From Candidatus Koribacter versatilis Ellin345 (lineage in GTDB: Bacteria > Acidobacteriota > Terriglobia > Terriglobales > Acidobacteriaceae): 64,000 bases of DNA. This document shows, piece after piece, positions 62,859 through 64,000 of the stretch. The notes under the pieces were generated by a model. That model worked only from the letters and a program-made list of their open reading frames with translations. It had not been told where the DNA came from and did not search any database. The position numbers and the translations under genes are program-made. Position 1 is the first letter of the stretch. The number at the start of each line of letters is the position of its first letter. The stretch covers positions 4,092,001-4,156,000 of the forward strand of contig NC_008009.1 in the NCBI RefSeq assembly GCF_000014005.1, given 5' to 3'.

Positions 62859-64000
62859 ATGAAAAGACTCGTGGTGTTCGGATTGCTCGTATTCCTGCAG
62901 GTCTCTTTTACACGCGTCGCACACGGCCAATGCGTCGCATTGGGAACGGTCGCACCGGTCACCACTTATAGCGCCGCCGGCGTGTACCTGAGCAGTCTCA
63001 CCGACGGCAACATCGCTCACGGATCGAATATTCAGTTCGACGGGAACGGAATCCCGATGGTGCTAGCCAGCGGGGTATTCGTATACAACCCGGTGACGGT
63101 TTCACAGTGGGCGCTTCAGCAGTATTCCTACTCCGTCGCTTACGGTACCGCCGGTGCTCAAGCCAATCTCGTCAAGGGAGCGGACTGGCTGATGAGTGTT
63201 CAGGACGCCACGACCGGCATTTGGTACATCAACTATAGCTTCACCGTCGCCGGCATGGGAGTGACGCTCAGTCCGCCATGGGGCGGCGCAATGGCGCAGG
63301 GACAGGCGATTTCCGTACTGAGCCGTGCCTACCAGGTCACTCACGATGAGAAGTATTTAACGGCAGCCAGCAAAGCCCTGGCGCCGTTAGCGAAGAAGGT
63401 ATCCGAGGGCGGGCTCACCGACGATTTTTTTGGTGATCCCAACCTTCCGCATTACGAGGAATATCCCACCGTACCCGCCTCTTACACGTTGAATGGCTTT
63501 ATGTTCACGCTGGTTGGCCTGTACGATCTCTCGGCATTCGATGCGACGGCTCTGTCCATGTACAACGCCGGATTGAAGACCCTCGACGCGGAACTTCCGT
63601 ATCACGAAATGGGCGGGATCAGCGCGTACCATCTCGGTCACATAACGAATGCGCCCCGCGGGCCCCACGTCGCGTGGAGCTATCACCTGGTCCATCTCCA
63701 ACTACTGGGCGCGCTGAAGTACCTCAATCCGACGGACAAAGTGGTGAGTTTCTATTACGGCCAATGGTGTTCCTACCAGCGTGCACTCTCCCAAATCGTC
63801 CTCTCACCTGCTTCGGGAACCACTTTCAAGGCTGGACAGTTGTTTTATCTGAATGCCCAAATCAACCCGAATTACGCGATCGGGTTCGCGAATCTCACGG
63901 ATGGGGGCACACCGGTCTCCAAAGCGACGCTTGGCAATGGAAGAGCCATATTCCGGATTGATAATCCGACCGCCGGAACCCACAACTACCAGGTCTCCTA
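62859..64000 (+). CDS. D-glucuronyl C5-epimerase-like secreted protein (3' partial)
   Basis: The start ATG at 62859 has the ribosome-binding site GGAGATAAGG. A signal peptide (LVVFGLLVFLQVSF) is followed by a helical toroid. The family blocks MAQGQAISVLSRAY, YEEYPT and TLNGFMFTLVGLYDL match the catalytic domain of D-glucuronyl C5-epimerases, and an Ig-like region begins near residue ~310. The frame is open to the window end, so the stop is beyond it. These enzymes convert glucuronate to iduronate in polysaccharides; bacterial examples are rare. UDP-glucuronate could come from Ugd at 32912. Confidence 0.85.
   Translation, partial: MKRLVVFGLLVFLQVSFTRVAHGQCVALGTVAPVTTYSAAGVYLSSLTDGNIAHGSNIQFDGNGIPMVLASGVFVYNPVTVSQWALQQYSYSVAYGTAGAQANLVKGADWLMSVQDATTGIWYINYSFTVAGMGVTLSPPWGGAMAQGQAISVLSRAYQVTHDEKYLTAASKALAPLAKKVSEGGLTDDFFGDPNLPHYEEYPTVPASYTLNGFMFTLVGLYDLSAFDATALSMYNAGLKTLDAELPYHEMGGISAYHLGHITNAPRGPHVAWSYHLVHLQLLGALKYLNPTDKVVSFYYGQWCSYQRALSQIVLSPASGTTFKAGQLFYLNAQINPNYAIGFANLTDGGTPVSKATLGNGRAIFRIDNPTAGTHNYQVS

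Overview
The window looks like a chromosomal segment of an Acidobacteriota bacterium, most likely of the Koribacter/Terriglobia type. The reasons are two long 'duplicated orphan' ABC permeases (one with a PadR regulator), an Oar-like TonB-dependent receptor with a carboxypeptidase-regulatory N-terminal domain, two families of dispersed palindromic intergenic repeats of a kind common in these genomes, a GC-rich composition, and many secreted or two-component proteins. The assignment is inferred from gene style. No rRNA or other phylogenetic marker is present.

Layout from left to right: (1) 1-5.6 kb: the end of a YadA-like/S74 adhesin, a convergent cytochrome c-monooxygenase-like protein whose C-terminus runs through a repeat, and a PadR plus ABC permease pair. 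(2) 6.2-11.6 kb: an accessory island that reads more A+T rich than its surroundings. It holds a small orphan gene, a three-gene minus-strand cassette (HNH plus helical repeats; HEPN-like protein; TIR plus winged helices) that is a candidate antiphage system, and a REP-associated tyrosine transposase bracketed by REP palindromes. (3) 11.6-30.3 kb: mostly housekeeping and regulation. It includes an ABC-F ATPase, a PAS/degenerate-GGDEF protein with motAB, an M28 peptidase and a beta-propeller protein, a tandem PilZ protein, a LiaI/LiaF/LytS/LytTR envelope-stress operon, an amidohydrolase, a PcaF-like thiolase and a GH20 hexosaminidase.

(4) 30.5-36.3 kb: a tightly overlapping polysaccharide operon (nucleotide-sugar epimerase, B12-binding radical SAM enzyme, UDP-glucose dehydrogenase, UpxY/NusG-like antiterminator, glycosyltransferase). 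(5) 36.3-40.5 kb: a second orphan ABC permease, a tRNA with CAU anticodon, a nitronate-monooxygenase-like protein lacking the usual catalytic His, and an orphan intrinsic terminator with a candidate small gene. (6) 40.5-46.8 kb: a signalling block (NarL-type regulator, CHASE3-PAS-GAF hybrid-style kinase, single-domain receiver, Hpt-REC-GGDEF protein). (7) 46.9-64 kb: TonB receptor, 2-oxoglutarate dehydrogenase E1, lipoprotein, SDR, a large secreted protein, an ECF41 sigma factor divergent from an AhpD-like target with mirror-image ECF41 promoters, a frameshifted PAS histidine kinase, and a metallo-beta-lactamase-fold protein followed by a truncated D-glucuronyl C5-epimerase-like gene.

The observations I consider most worth following up are the HNH/HEPN-like/TIR cassette, an approximately 240-base intergenic repeat present twice in inverted orientation 50 kb apart, the symmetric ECF41 promoter pair, the orphan terminator with its candidate small gene or RNA, and the polysaccharide operon with an embedded B12 radical SAM enzyme. 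All family calls were made by reading motifs; no database search was run.
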